Positions 6,731-14,025 of a stretch of 14,726 bases of DNA are shown here, piece by piece (positions within the stretch are counted from its first letter, which is position 1; every line of letters begins with the position of its first letter). The DNA comes from Spirochaetaceae bacterium (GTDB lineage Bacteria; Spirochaetota; Spirochaetia; Treponematales; Breznakiellaceae): contig JAISCO010000008.1 in the NCBI GenBank assembly GCA_031265535.1, positions 1-14,726 of the forward strand. The letters run 5' to 3'. Under the pieces are notes generated by a model. That model was not told the DNA's origin. It was given only the letters and a program-made list of their open reading frames with translations, and did not search any database. Made by a program: the position numbers and the translations under genes.

Positions 6731-7405
6731 ATGCTGTTACTGTTCAAACAGGGCGGGTGGGTCATGTACCCCCTGCTCGCTTTTTCCGTCATTGCCCTCG
6801 CCGTCATTCTGGAACGCGCCATATTCTATTTGTCAAGCCCGCCAGCGGGTTTTGTCAAGCCAGCGGGTTTTTGCGCCCGTTCAACCCTCACTGTGGAGGA
6901 ACTGGCCGCGTTCCGCAAGGAATGTGGGGACTGGAAGACCGCCGCCGCGCTTTTGGCGGAACGGCAAAAGCGCGCGTACTTCCTCCCGCTTGTAGCCGCC
7001 TACTTTGACGCTCTCGATTCCCGCGATAAAACGCCGGAACTTTTTGAGGAGCGTCTTTTTGCCTGCGCGAAAGAAATCGTAATGGTAAACGAGCGCCGCC
7101 TTCCCGTACTCGCGTCGATCGCTTCTACGGCCCCGCTTTTGGGGCTTTTCGGCACTGTTTTGGGCATGATAGAAGTATTTCAAAAACTTGCCGCCCTGGG
7201 CGGACGGGCGGATGTCGCGCTGCTTTCCGGCGGCATCTGGGTCGCCCTGCTTACCACAGCCTTCGGCCTCCTTGTCGCCATTCCGTCCCTGCTTGCCCAT
7301 CATTATTTTTCACGTCTGGTAAGCGGAAGAAGCGATTACATGGAACTCTTAATCGCGCGCCTTAATATACTGACCGGAAAGGCCGGTACGGAAAATCAAA
7401 CATGA
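6731..7405 (+). CDS. exbB: ExbB/MotA/TolQ-family proton channel subunit
   Basis: A 224-residue inner-membrane protein of the ExbB/TolQ type. TM1 is about residues 12-34 (MYPLLAFSVIALAVILER), followed by a cytoplasmic loop, TM2 (about 125-150, STAPLLGLFGTVLGMI) and TM3 (about 163-190, GGIWVALLTTAFGLLVAIPSLL). The pore threonines of E. coli ExbB (T148, T181) correspond to T142 and T176, but the position of the pore glutamate E176 (in GIAEAL) is a valine, V171 (GIWVAL). With ExbD it would form the proton-driven motor that energises TonB. The ATG at 6731 is preceded by GGGGGAG with long (12-13 nt) spacing. The next gene overlaps by ATGA. Residues 35-47 (SSPPAGFVKPAGF) come from a tandem copy of an intergenic-type repeat, an unusual in-frame gain just after TM1. 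Confidence 0.92.
   Translation: MLLLFKQGGWVMYPLLAFSVIALAVILERAIFYLSSPPAGFVKPAGFCARSTLTVEELAAFRKECGDWKTAAALLAERQKRAYFLPLVAAYFDALDSRDKTPELFEERLFACAKEIVMVNERRLPVLASIASTAPLLGLFGTVLGMIEVFQKLAALGGRADVALLSGGIWVALLTTAFGLLVAIPSLLAHHYFSRLVSGRSDYMELLIARLNILTGKAGTENQT
6829..6869 (+). repeat. Imperfect tandem repeat inside exbB
   Basis: Two units follow each other: ttgtcaag-cccgccagcgggt (6829-6850) and tttgtcaag-ccagcgggtt (6851-6869). The first contains the exact 13-mer CCCGCCAGCGGGT that lies in the spacer at 1326-1338, and close forms recur in the 14373-14595 repeats. The units encode the similar peptides PPAGF and KPAGF and keep the frame. Confidence 0.65.
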
Positions 7406-7809
7406 AATCTTTTGCGAGAAAAACAGAGCCATTTGGCGCAACAGCCGGGGTCGATATAACTCCCATGTTGGATGTTATCTTTCAACTCCTGCTCTTTTTT
7501 ATTTTAACCTCGGCGCTCATGCAGCCTAACATCAAGCTTGATCTGCCTGAATCGAGCCAAAACAGTGAGACGGTTGAAGCCGACCTGGTAATATCCGCCG
7601 GCAAAGACGGACGTATTTATTTTAACGACAGAAATGTTTTACCGGAGGAAGTAGAAGTATTTTTGCGTCAATTTATCGCGCAAAACAGCGATGGTTTAGT
7701 AATCCTGCGAGTTGACAGCGCCCTGCCATACGGCAGCTTCTTTTCCATCCTTGACGCTTCCCGCGGCGCCGGGGTAAAAAACCTGCATTTGGCCCATGAG
7801 GAAAAGTAG
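7402..7809 (+). CDS. exbD: ExbD/TolR-family biopolymer transport protein
   Basis: A 135-residue protein with a short cytoplasmic N-terminus, one membrane helix (about residues 22-42, PMLDVIFQLLLFFILTSALM) and a periplasmic domain. The essential helix aspartate is present as D24 in VDITPMLDVIFQLL, the family signature. ExbD dimers sit within the ExbB pentamer and pass proton flow to TonB. The start overlaps the exbB stop (ATGA at 7402-7405), which indicates coupled translation. The length and the periplasmic end (GVKNLHLAHEEK) are normal for the family. It overlaps tonB by 14 bp if tonB begins at 7796. Confidence 0.95.
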   Translation: MKSFARKTEPFGATAGVDITPMLDVIFQLLLFFILTSALMQPNIKLDLPESSQNSETVEADLVISAGKDGRIYFNDRNVLPEEVEVFLRQFIAQNSDGLVILRVDSALPYGSFFSILDASRGAGVKNLHLAHEEK

Positions 7810-8473
7810 GATGTTTTTTTGCATGATTGGCCTTTCAGCGGCGCTTCATGGTTTGGTGATAACCGGCGTTGCAAGAAGCGGGTTTCACACATCCACTCCA
7901 GCCGCGAAAAATCAATTTGTCTCTACGATAAAAATTATTCAAACAGGAACGGCGCCGCAAAAAAACGCGCCGGGCAAAATGCGGGAAAATAATATTATCG
8001 AAAAGGCGGCAGAGCCTCCGCCGGAACCCGTTCCCGTACAAAAGCCGGATAATCGTGAGGACCCGCAAGAGCGCGAGGCGGCGCAGGAGAACGCCAATGC
8101 CGCCGGGAATAATGAAGAATCCCGGGAGGGCGAAAGGGGTGCCGGGAACAATGATGAAGTACGGGAAGGCGATGCCGTAGGAAGCGGGACAATTACAGAC
8201 CGCGAGGCTCTGCTGGCATACATCAAGGACTTTATCGACAAAAATCTGGCGTACCCGGCTATGGCGCGGCGGCGCAATATTCAGGGAGTTGTGGGAGTGT
8301 ATTTTGAGATTGAAGAAAGCGGGGAGATTGCCGCCATCGCGGTGAATCATTCATCCGGCAGTTCTATTCTGGATAATGCCGCCGTAACGCTGATAAAAAA
8401 AATCAATCCCAAAAATATATCAACAAAAAGAAAATTGGCGTTGAATGTCAATATTGATTATAGACTCAATTAA
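7796..8473 (+). CDS. tonB: TonB energy-transducing protein
   Basis: A protein of up to 225 residues with an N-terminal membrane anchor (about residues 6-26) that contains the SxxxH motif of TonB (S14-AAL-H18). A proline- and charge-rich periplasmic spacer follows (PPPEPVPVQKPDN) with a near-repeated stretch, AGNNEESREGE and AGNNDEVREGD. The C-terminal TonB domain (about 140-225) shows YPAMARRRNIQGVVGVYFEIEESGEI, matching the YP and the ExG-x-V-x-V-x-F-x-I-x-x-x-G pattern. It would span the periplasm and pull on the receptor's TonB box. Two starts are possible: 7796, which gives the basic MRKSR end, and 7811, which has GAGGA at 7798-7802 at good distance. I list the first because positive residues before the anchor are usual. 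It completes the receptor-exbB-exbD-tonB operon. Confidence 0.92.
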   Translation: MRKSRMFFCMIGLSAALHGLVITGVARSGFHTSTPAAKNQFVSTIKIIQTGTAPQKNAPGKMRENNIIEKAAEPPPEPVPVQKPDNREDPQEREAAQENANAAGNNEESREGERGAGNNDEVREGDAVGSGTITDREALLAYIKDFIDKNLAYPAMARRRNIQGVVGVYFEIEESGEIAAIAVNHSSGSSILDNAAVTLIKKINPKNISTKRKLALNVNIDYRLN

Positions 8474-8740
8474 CAAGTAAAAAGGAAAGGTAAATAAAAA
8501 GGAAAAGGTAAAAAGGAAGAAGTAACAATTAGCAATTAACAATGAGCAGTTAGGAATGAGGAGATTTTGCTTAGCATTACCAGTGTAATCAGTGTCGCCT
8601 TTTGGCGCAATCAGTGTAATCAGTGGACATTTGAATGAGCAATTAACAATTAAATGAGGAGTGAGGAATGAGGAATGAGGAGTGATAATGAAAAATGAGC
8701 AATTAATAATTAGCAATGGAGAATTAAACCATGCTTTGCG
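8474..8740 (+). repeat. Degenerate short-repeat spacer before the ABC genes
   Basis: This non-coding spacer is made of three kinds of low-complexity repeat. It begins with A/G-rich units (aaaaaggaaaagg, to about 8523), continues with AT-rich units of the aacaattagcaatt kind (8524-8545) and ends in GAGGAATGAGGAATGAGG-like heptamers (8655-8685). Within it CAGTGTAATCAGTG occurs twice (8581-8594 and 8612-8625) around a CGCC-TTTT-GGCG hairpin. The 22 bases 8524-8545 recur exactly at 12319-12340, on the other side of the ABC pair. No terminator for tonB and no clear promoter for the ABC genes was seen. Confidence 0.65.
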
Positions 8741-8754
8741 AATAAGGAGAATTT

Positions 8755-10563
8755 ATGCAGGGTAAAAAACAAAAAACCGGAGTTTCCCGCCTGCTGGAGA
8801 TTGCCGGTTCTAAAAAATGGTATATTATCGCGGCCTGTGTTCTGGGCGCGGGATCGGCATTTTTACAGTTCTTTCCCGCCGTGCTGGCCTATGACGGCCT
8901 TATGGAGCTTGTGAAAAATTGGACGGATCTAGGCGCGGTCAATATTCCCTATATGATCCGGCTTGCGGTACAGATGCTTGCCTGTTTTGCGGGATTCGCC
9001 TTGCTGCTCTATCCTTCCATGATACTCTCGCACATCGCGGCCTTTAATATTCTCTATTCAATACGCATAAAACTGGCGGCAAAACTTTCCCGCCTTTCGT
9101 TGGGCTATTTCAATCAGTCCCGTTCCGGCGTGATAAAACAGGTGATGAGCGGGGAAGTTGAAAACATTGAATTGTTTGTCGCCCATCATACCGTTGACAT
9201 TGTTACCGCTGTTTCGGTTCCGGTAATAGCGTTTATCATCATGGCAACAGTAGATTGGCGTCTTATGATTGCCTCGCTGCTTACACTGCCGTTAAGCATA
9301 TTTGTCTATGGCTCTTATTATATGAGGCCGGAGTCACGGGCAAAGACAGAGCAGTATTACCGTGAAGCGGCTAATTTGAACGGCTCGGTAGTGGAGTTTG
9401 TCAACGGTATGCCGGTACTGAAGGTCTTTAACGCTACCGGAACCATCATTGAGCGCATAACAAATGACATCAAAGCCCATTCCCGGATGACCCGTGAATG
9501 GAGCGCGAGTTTTTCCGGCGCCTATGCGGGTTTCCTTACGGTTATCGGCTCTCCCTTGTCTTTCATCATACCTGCGGGAGTAGCGCTTTCCTTTTTTGAA
9601 AGCGACTTAACCGTGTTCATTCCAAAATTTATATTCTTTTTGCTGGTGGGCGGCAGCATGAATTTACCCTTGCATAAACTGATGTATCTTACAGCCCTTA
9701 TGAACCGCAACGTGGAGGGGGTAAAGCATATTGATGAAATTCTTAACGCGCAGGAATTACCGGAAACAAAAACCTCAATTACTTCCAGTACTCCCAAAGA
9801 CAGTTCCATTGAATTTGAAGGCGTGCATTTTTCCTATGGTGAAACAGAAGTGCTCCACGGCATAAGTTTCCGCGCCGAAAGCGGCAGCCTTGTGGGGCTT
9901 GTGGGCCCTTCCGGCGGCGGGAAAACAACCATTGCCCAACTGGCCGCCCGTTTTTGGGATATAAACAGCGGACATATCCGCATCGGCGGCGTCGATGTCA
10001 GGGATATGCCTATCAGCCGTCTTATGGAATCCACCGCCTTTGTATTCCAGGATGTGTATATGTTCCGCGATACGATAGAAAACAATATCCGTATGGGGAA
10101 TACCAGCGCGACCATGGAAGACGTTAAACAGGCGGCCAGGGCTGCCCAGTCCGAAGGATTTATCCTTGCAATGCAAGAGGGCTATCAAACGGTACTTGGA
10201 GAAGGGGCGTCCCGTCTTTCCGGCGGAGAAATGCAGCGTATTGCCATTGCCCGCGCCATTCTGAAAAACGCGCCGATTATCATTCTGGACGAAGCCACCG
10301 CATACGCCGACGCGGAAAACGAATCAAAAATACAGGCCGCTTTTTCGGAGCTTATCCGGGGTAAAACCGTACTGATCATAGCGCACCGGCTTTCGGCGAT
10401 ACGCCACGCCGATCAAATCCTGGTGATTGACCGCGGCCATATAGTGGAACAGGGCAAGCATGACAAACTGGTCGAAAAAGGCGGCCTGTATAAGCGTATG
10501 GTAGAACTGTATAAGCGCAGTCAGGATTGGACTTTTGATACCCCAAAAAAGGAGGGTTTATGA
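8755..10563 (+). CDS. ABC half-transporter, permease-ATPase fusion (first of pair)
   Basis: A 602-residue half-transporter: an N-terminal six-helix domain (about residues 18-320) of the type IV (exporter) fold, then an ATPase domain from about 345. Visible are Walker A GPSGGGKT (384-391), signature LSGGEMQ (488-494), Walker B IIILDE with catalytic E513, and the switch histidine H544. The D-loop reads AYAD rather than SALD. The ATG at 8755 has AAGGAG with 5-nt spacing. The next gene overlaps by ATGA, and both are half-size, so a heterodimer is expected. By fold it could export or import; YbtPQ and IrtAB are known siderophore importers with this fold, and the neighbouring receptor and TonB genes favour that role here. 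No periplasmic binding protein or BtuCD-type permease is present. A drug or lipid exporter remains possible. Confidence 0.92.
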   Translation: MQGKKQKTGVSRLLEIAGSKKWYIIAACVLGAGSAFLQFFPAVLAYDGLMELVKNWTDLGAVNIPYMIRLAVQMLACFAGFALLLYPSMILSHIAAFNILYSIRIKLAAKLSRLSLGYFNQSRSGVIKQVMSGEVENIELFVAHHTVDIVTAVSVPVIAFIIMATVDWRLMIASLLTLPLSIFVYGSYYMRPESRAKTEQYYREAANLNGSVVEFVNGMPVLKVFNATGTIIERITNDIKAHSRMTREWSASFSGAYAGFLTVIGSPLSFIIPAGVALSFFESDLTVFIPKFIFFLLVGGSMNLPLHKLMYLTALMNRNVEGVKHIDEILNAQELPETKTSITSSTPKDSSIEFEGVHFSYGETEVLHGISFRAESGSLVGLVGPSGGGKTTIAQLAARFWDINSGHIRIGGVDVRDMPISRLMESTAFVFQDVYMFRDTIENNIRMGNTSATMEDVKQAARAAQSEGFILAMQEGYQTVLGEGASRLSGGEMQRIAIARAILKNAPIIILDEATAYADAENESKIQAAFSELIRGKTVLIIAHRLSAIRHADQILVIDRGHIVEQGKHDKLVEKGGLYKRMVELYKRSQDWTFDTPKKEGL

Positions 10564-12320
10564 AACGCTGGCTTAATTTAATTTCCGCGGGTAATCCCGC
10601 GTCCCTGGTTCCCTGCGCCCTGTGGCAGTGCCTTTCAAGCATTTTTCAGGGACTGCCCTATTGTTTTGCTCTGGCGCTTATCCTGGAATATGTGAACACA
10701 TTAAAGGCGGGAGCATTTCCGCCGATTAGCGGTTTAGCCGGGCTTTGCGCGGGGATCCTCCTCTCGTCAATACTTTTCTATTTTGTAAACCGCGCCGCCT
10801 ATAATTCTTCCTACATCACCGCGGGAAATATCACCGACAAGGGACAACTCAATCTGGTTGAGCATTTACGGAAACTGCCGATGGGATTTTTCAGTTCAAG
10901 AAACCCCGGCGATCTTTCCGCCTTGCTCACCCAGGATTTTGAAAATATCAATACGCTGATTTCCCGTATGTTCACTCAATTTGTGTCCGGCGCGGTTTTT
11001 CCCCTTGTCAGCCTGGTGGTTTTAAGTTTTATTGACCGGCGGCTTTCCCTGTGCATCGCCGCAGTTATCATTCTGTGCCTTCCCCTGATGATCATTTCCC
11101 GCGCCGTTATCCGGTACATCGGCGTAAAGCACCACAATGCCAAGAACGAGGCAAGCTCCCGGATGTTGGAGTACATTGCGGGCATCAAGCCCATAAAGGC
11201 TTTCAGTCTGGGTGGAGAGAAATTTAAAACCTTTCAGCAGGCCGCCTTTTACCTAAAAAAAATAAGCATACAACAGGAAGCCCTTACAGGACCAAGCGTC
11301 GGTTTAGCCGGGGCTGCCTTGCAGGGCGTATTGCCCGCGGTCATGGCGGCGGGGGTATACATCATTTCGCATCCCGGTTTTTTCGCCCCCCTGAGGCCGG
11401 AAAGCTTCATCATCTTTTTGGTGGTGTGCATAAGGATCTGCGATCCACTGATGATGGCCCTTGTTTTTATGATAGAAATGCTCTATATGACCGTTTCGGC
11501 AAAACGTGTGGAAACGGTCATGAAGGAATCTCCGTTGAGCGAGCCGGAAACAGGGAAAATAAACAATGGATGCGCGATACGCTTTAACCGGGTAAATTTT
11601 TCTTATGGTGAAACCCAGGTACTGTTTGACCTGTCCTGCGAAATGCGGGAGGGGGAGATCACCGCCCTGGTCGGCGCCTCCGGTTCGGGAAAGTCCACCA
11701 TAACCCGCCTTATCGCCCGTTTCTGGGATGTCCGGAGCGGTGAAATATCTCTGGGCGGCGTACCCGTCAAAGAAATGACCAACGAGCGGCTCATGTCGCA
11801 AATTTCCGTGGTCTTTCAGGATGTGTACCTTTTTAACAACACCGTTGCCGCCAATATCGCTATCGCAAAACCCGGCGCCGCAAGAGAAGAAATAGAAGAA
11901 GCGGCAAAAGCCGCCCAATGCCATGATTTTATCATGGCATTGCCCCACGGGTATGAAACACCTGTCGGCGAAGGCGGCAATACCCTTTCCGGCGGTGAAA
12001 AACAGCGTATTTCTATTGCCCGCGCCATTCTAAAAGACGCGCCGGTCATTCTTTTGGACGAAGCCACCTCAAGCCTTGACCCGGAGAACGAAGTGTTCAT
12101 TCAGGAAGCCTTTTCCCGTCTGGTAAAACAAAAAACCCTGGTTGTTATTGCCCACCGGCTGCAATCAATCATGAACGCCGGCAAGATCATCGTCCTTGAT
12201 AAAGGCCGTATTGCGGAACAGGGAACGCACGGGGAACTCCTGGCACAAAGCGGCATCTATGCCCGGATGTGGCATGAACAGCAGCAGGCCAGGGGATGGA
12301 AATTTCAAATTAACAATTAA
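10560..12320 (+). CDS. ABC half-transporter, permease-ATPase fusion (second of pair)
   Basis: A 586-residue half-transporter with the same architecture as its partner: six membrane helices (about residues 14-310), then an ATPase domain with Walker A GASGSGKS (372-379), signature LSGGEKQ (476-482), Walker B VILLDE with catalytic E501, D-loop SSLD and H532. Both members of the pair keep all catalytic residues, so neither ATP site is obviously dead. The start overlaps the stop of the first gene (ATGA at 10560-10563) and has AAGGAGGG at 10549-10556, so the two are co-translated. Its last residues (FQINN) are encoded by the beginning of an AT-rich short repeat that continues into the spacer, so the natural C-terminus may have been replaced. 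The function is inferred with its partner: metal-chelate import across the inner membrane, or export. Confidence 0.92.
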   Translation: MKRWLNLISAGNPASLVPCALWQCLSSIFQGLPYCFALALILEYVNTLKAGAFPPISGLAGLCAGILLSSILFYFVNRAAYNSSYITAGNITDKGQLNLVEHLRKLPMGFFSSRNPGDLSALLTQDFENINTLISRMFTQFVSGAVFPLVSLVVLSFIDRRLSLCIAAVIILCLPLMIISRAVIRYIGVKHHNAKNEASSRMLEYIAGIKPIKAFSLGGEKFKTFQQAAFYLKKISIQQEALTGPSVGLAGAALQGVLPAVMAAGVYIISHPGFFAPLRPESFIIFLVVCIRICDPLMMALVFMIEMLYMTVSAKRVETVMKESPLSEPETGKINNGCAIRFNRVNFSYGETQVLFDLSCEMREGEITALVGASGSGKSTITRLIARFWDVRSGEISLGGVPVKEMTNERLMSQISVVFQDVYLFNNTVAANIAIAKPGAAREEIEEAAKAAQCHDFIMALPHGYETPVGEGGNTLSGGEKQRISIARAILKDAPVILLDEATSSLDPENEVFIQEAFSRLVKQKTLVVIAHRLQSIMNAGKIIVLDKGRIAEQGTHGELLAQSGIYARMWHEQQQARGWKFQINN

Positions 12321-12410
12321 CAATTAGCAATTAACAATGAAGGAAAAAGGAAGAGGTAAAAAATAAAAAGTGAGGAGTGAGCAATTAAGAGGGAAAAAGT
12401 AAGAAGGAAT
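12307..12410 (+). repeat. AT- and A/G-rich short repeats after the ABC genes
   Basis: The units (aattaacaattagcaatt, then ggaaaaaggaagagg and gtgaggagtgagcaatta) are of the same kinds as in the spacer at 8474-8740, with a 22-base exact match (12319-12340 to 8524-8545). The repeat starts within the last codons of the second ABC gene. It has no coding potential. Confidence 0.65.
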
Positions 12411-12500
12411 TTACATGCGCTCCGCGCCGGCATACCGAAAGCAATCTTTACTCCGTGCCTCAGGGTCCGGCAACGGCGTTTGGCATACGCGGCTGTCAGG
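12411..12500 (+). repeat. ~92-bp dispersed repeat, copy A
   Basis: This copy runs from ttacatgcgctccgcgccgg through ataccgaaagca, ctccgtgcct and acggcg to ttggcatacgcggctgtcagg. The same blocks in the same order form copies B (14409-14502) and C (14504-14595). Small insertions and base changes separate the copies. It lies in the same orientation as B and C, about 2 kb away across fkbM and the XRE gene. Confidence 0.75.
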
Positions 12501-12825
12501 CGATCTTTGCTTTGATGTTTGTTTTTTGGGCGCATTTTGCTGCGCAAAACCGGGCTTTCCGCTCCAATTTGCTTAGCTGCGCTTCGCAAATTCCGCTTCA
12601 ATCCCTTGCGTTTGGCTCACAGTTGCCTATTCCCCGCCAGTGCGTCCGCCCTCATTGTTTCCCTTTTCCTTGTTCCCTTTTCCTTTTTCCCTTTTCCTTT
12701 TTACCATTTTTTTTCTAAAAGTAAAACTGCTGGCGGGGGAGGGGGGGGGGGGGGCTCATTCGCGTGTGTAAAAAGCCCCGCGGATTACGGATTTTTGCTG
12801 ATAAGGCCGGGCGGCCGCGCCGCTT
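12501..12825. other. Repeat-rich spacer between converging genes
   Basis: There is no gene here that I can support. The stretch holds two hairpins (TTTTGC-TGC-GCAAAA at 12535-12549; AATTTGC and GCAAATT arms near 12567-12593), a pyrimidine-rich run (about 12655-12714) that is the reverse complement of the A/G-rich repeats elsewhere, a 14-G run (12741-12754) and the palindrome GCGGCCGC (12811-12818) just past the fkbM stop. An open plus-strand frame crosses the G-run but has no family-like content. Confidence 0.5.
12741..12754 (+). repeat. Second 14-G homopolymer, intergenic
   Basis: Fourteen G bases follow ggggga, 71 bp beyond the stop of fkbM and on its downstream side. The length equals that of the run in the receptor gene. 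No convincing reading frame is switched by it, so its effect, if any, would be on RNA ends or on an unrecognised gene. Confidence 0.7.
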
Positions 12826-13866
12826 TTAGCAGACACAGGCGTAAAGTTTGTTGGGCCCCTGCCTAACCTTGTATTTGGGATTCGCTTCTAAAATCAGTTT
12901 TTCAAGAACTTCGGGGTCGTCTGGCAGATGATAGGTGCAGATCGCTAATTTTGGGGCAAATTCTTTTAATACACGTTTTGCGCCTGTCAGCATGTTACGT
13001 TCCGCTCCCTCAATATCGGCCTTGATAAAATCTATTCTTTTTAGGTTTTCCTCTTCCGCGAATTTGTCGAGCGTTGTTACCGGGATTTTCTCCGAGTTCG
13101 CAAAACTTTTAATATCGTCAAATTGAGAAACGATAGTGTCTCCCCCGTCTCCCGAACCGAAATCCGAAAAAAGTTCTATATCTCCGTCAAAATCGCTCAG
13201 GCCCTTTTGGACGGGAATAATTTTATTGCCGTTCAACGCGGAAGTTTTTATCAGTATGTTATAAATGGCGGACGAAGGCTCGAAGGCGTAGGTAACGGCG
13301 CCTTTCGCCGCGGCATAAGCGCCGAAATCGCCTATATAAGCCCCCGCGTCAATCACCGTATCACCGGCCTTTACGCTTACGTCAAAATCGCCGTCAACAT
13401 ATCCGTTAGGACCATCGACCATAGTTCTTTCCAGTCTTTCTACAAACTTCTTTTGATAGTTGTCTTTATAAAAGACATGAAACAAAAATGTGTCGGCAAA
13501 CATTAAACCAATACCATTCAATATTGCGGCATCACACGTTATATCCGGTAAAAACGCGCCGTTAATATCTAAACGCCCGTCTTTGAACCATAGTTTTATG
13601 AAATCAGGCGATTGCAGTCCGATCTTGTCCGTTTTAAGAAAACGTAAAACTTCTTGAGCTTTGTCAAAGTCTATCGTGTTGTTTTCTATGTCGCCCGCGA
13701 CCATTTTTGTCAGCGCTTTCAGCCTCGCTCTATGGTCATTATCCGTTGAAATCTTTGCAATACGTTTGCGTAAACGGGCAGGTACTATCATACGCCAAAT
13801 TGTCCGTAAAAGCCCTGTTGAATATCCCCAGTATTGCAGCCTGTGAAGTAAAGTCTTCCCTTTCAT
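12826..13866 (-). CDS. FkbM-family SAM-dependent methyltransferase
   Basis: A 346-residue protein whose C-terminal ~190 residues are a Methyltransf_21 (FkbM) domain: SAM-binding motif TVIDAGAYIGDFG (170-182), AFEPSSAIYNIL (194-205), TTLDKFAEE (264-272) and the family hallmark IDFIKADIEGAE (278-289). The N-terminal ~150 residues are an extension without a recognised domain, starting with a basic stretch. FkbM proteins O-methylate sugars, polyketides or other small molecules; in bacteria many lie with surface-glycan genes, but no such genes are visible here, so the substrate is unknown. The ATG at 13866 has GGAGG with 7-nt spacing and a textbook promoter upstream. It is divergent from the XRE gene, which may control it. 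Confidence 0.9.
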   Translation of the reverse strand: MKGKTLLHRLQYWGYSTGLLRTIWRMIVPARLRKRIAKISTDNDHRARLKALTKMVAGDIENNTIDFDKAQEVLRFLKTDKIGLQSPDFIKLWFKDGRLDINGAFLPDITCDAAILNGIGLMFADTFLFHVFYKDNYQKKFVERLERTMVDGPNGYVDGDFDVSVKAGDTVIDAGAYIGDFGAYAAAKGAVTYAFEPSSAIYNILIKTSALNGNKIIPVQKGLSDFDGDIELFSDFGSGDGGDTIVSQFDDIKSFANSEKIPVTTLDKFAEEENLKRIDFIKADIEGAERNMLTGAKRVLKEFAPKLAICTYHLPDDPEVLEKLILEANPKYKVRQGPNKLYACVC

Positions 13867-13879
13867 TTTATAACCTCCA

Positions 13880-13939
13880 AGTTATACCGCTAATAGTTTA
13901 TATCTTTATAACTGTTTTAGCGGTTATTGTCAAGTTATA
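13880..13939. promoter_or_regulatory. Inverted repeats over the FkbM promoter (operator candidate)
   Basis: ACCGCTAA (13886-13893) and TTAGCGGT (13917-13924) form an 8-bp dyad on both sides of the -10 box. AGTTATA also occurs at 13880-13886, inverted at 13907-13913 and again direct at 13933-13939, with nearly equal spacing. The pattern fits a repressor site, with the neighbouring XRE protein as first candidate. Confidence 0.45.
13905..13933 (-). promoter_or_regulatory. Strong sigma-70-type promoter of the FkbM gene
   Basis: Read on the minus strand, TTGACA (13933-13928) is followed by exactly 17 bp and TATAAA (13910-13905), about 39 bp before the ATG. This is the best promoter match in the window. 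One arm of an inverted repeat lies in its spacer. Confidence 0.75.
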
Positions 13940-13947
13940 GCTGGTGG

Positions 13948-13970
13948 AATAATCGCTGTAAGCGATTATT
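13948..13970. promoter_or_regulatory. 10-bp perfect dyad upstream of the XRE gene
   Basis: AATAATCGCT-GTA-AGCGATTATT lies 56 bp before the XRE start, next to AT-rich -10-like sequence. Small XRE regulators often bind such dyads in their own promoters, so autoregulation is likely; a transcribed hairpin is the alternative. Confidence 0.5.
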
Positions 13971-14025
13971 ATCATAAAATAATAGAACTTTGTAGCAATG
14001 ATGAAACACAGGTTTAATTGAAGGT

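Noticed and set aside
11304..11948. 214-codon minus-strand frame
   Set aside because: It is antisense to the second ABC gene, whose ATPase motifs are unmistakable.
8755..12320. One degenerate ATP site, as in many heterodimeric exporters
   Set aside because: Both proteins keep the Walker B glutamate, the signature motif and the switch histidine; only the D-loop of the first is unusual.
12519..12866. Plus-strand frame crossing the second G-run
   Set aside because: Low-complexity translation from pyrimidine repeats, no ribosome site, and overlap with the fkbM end.
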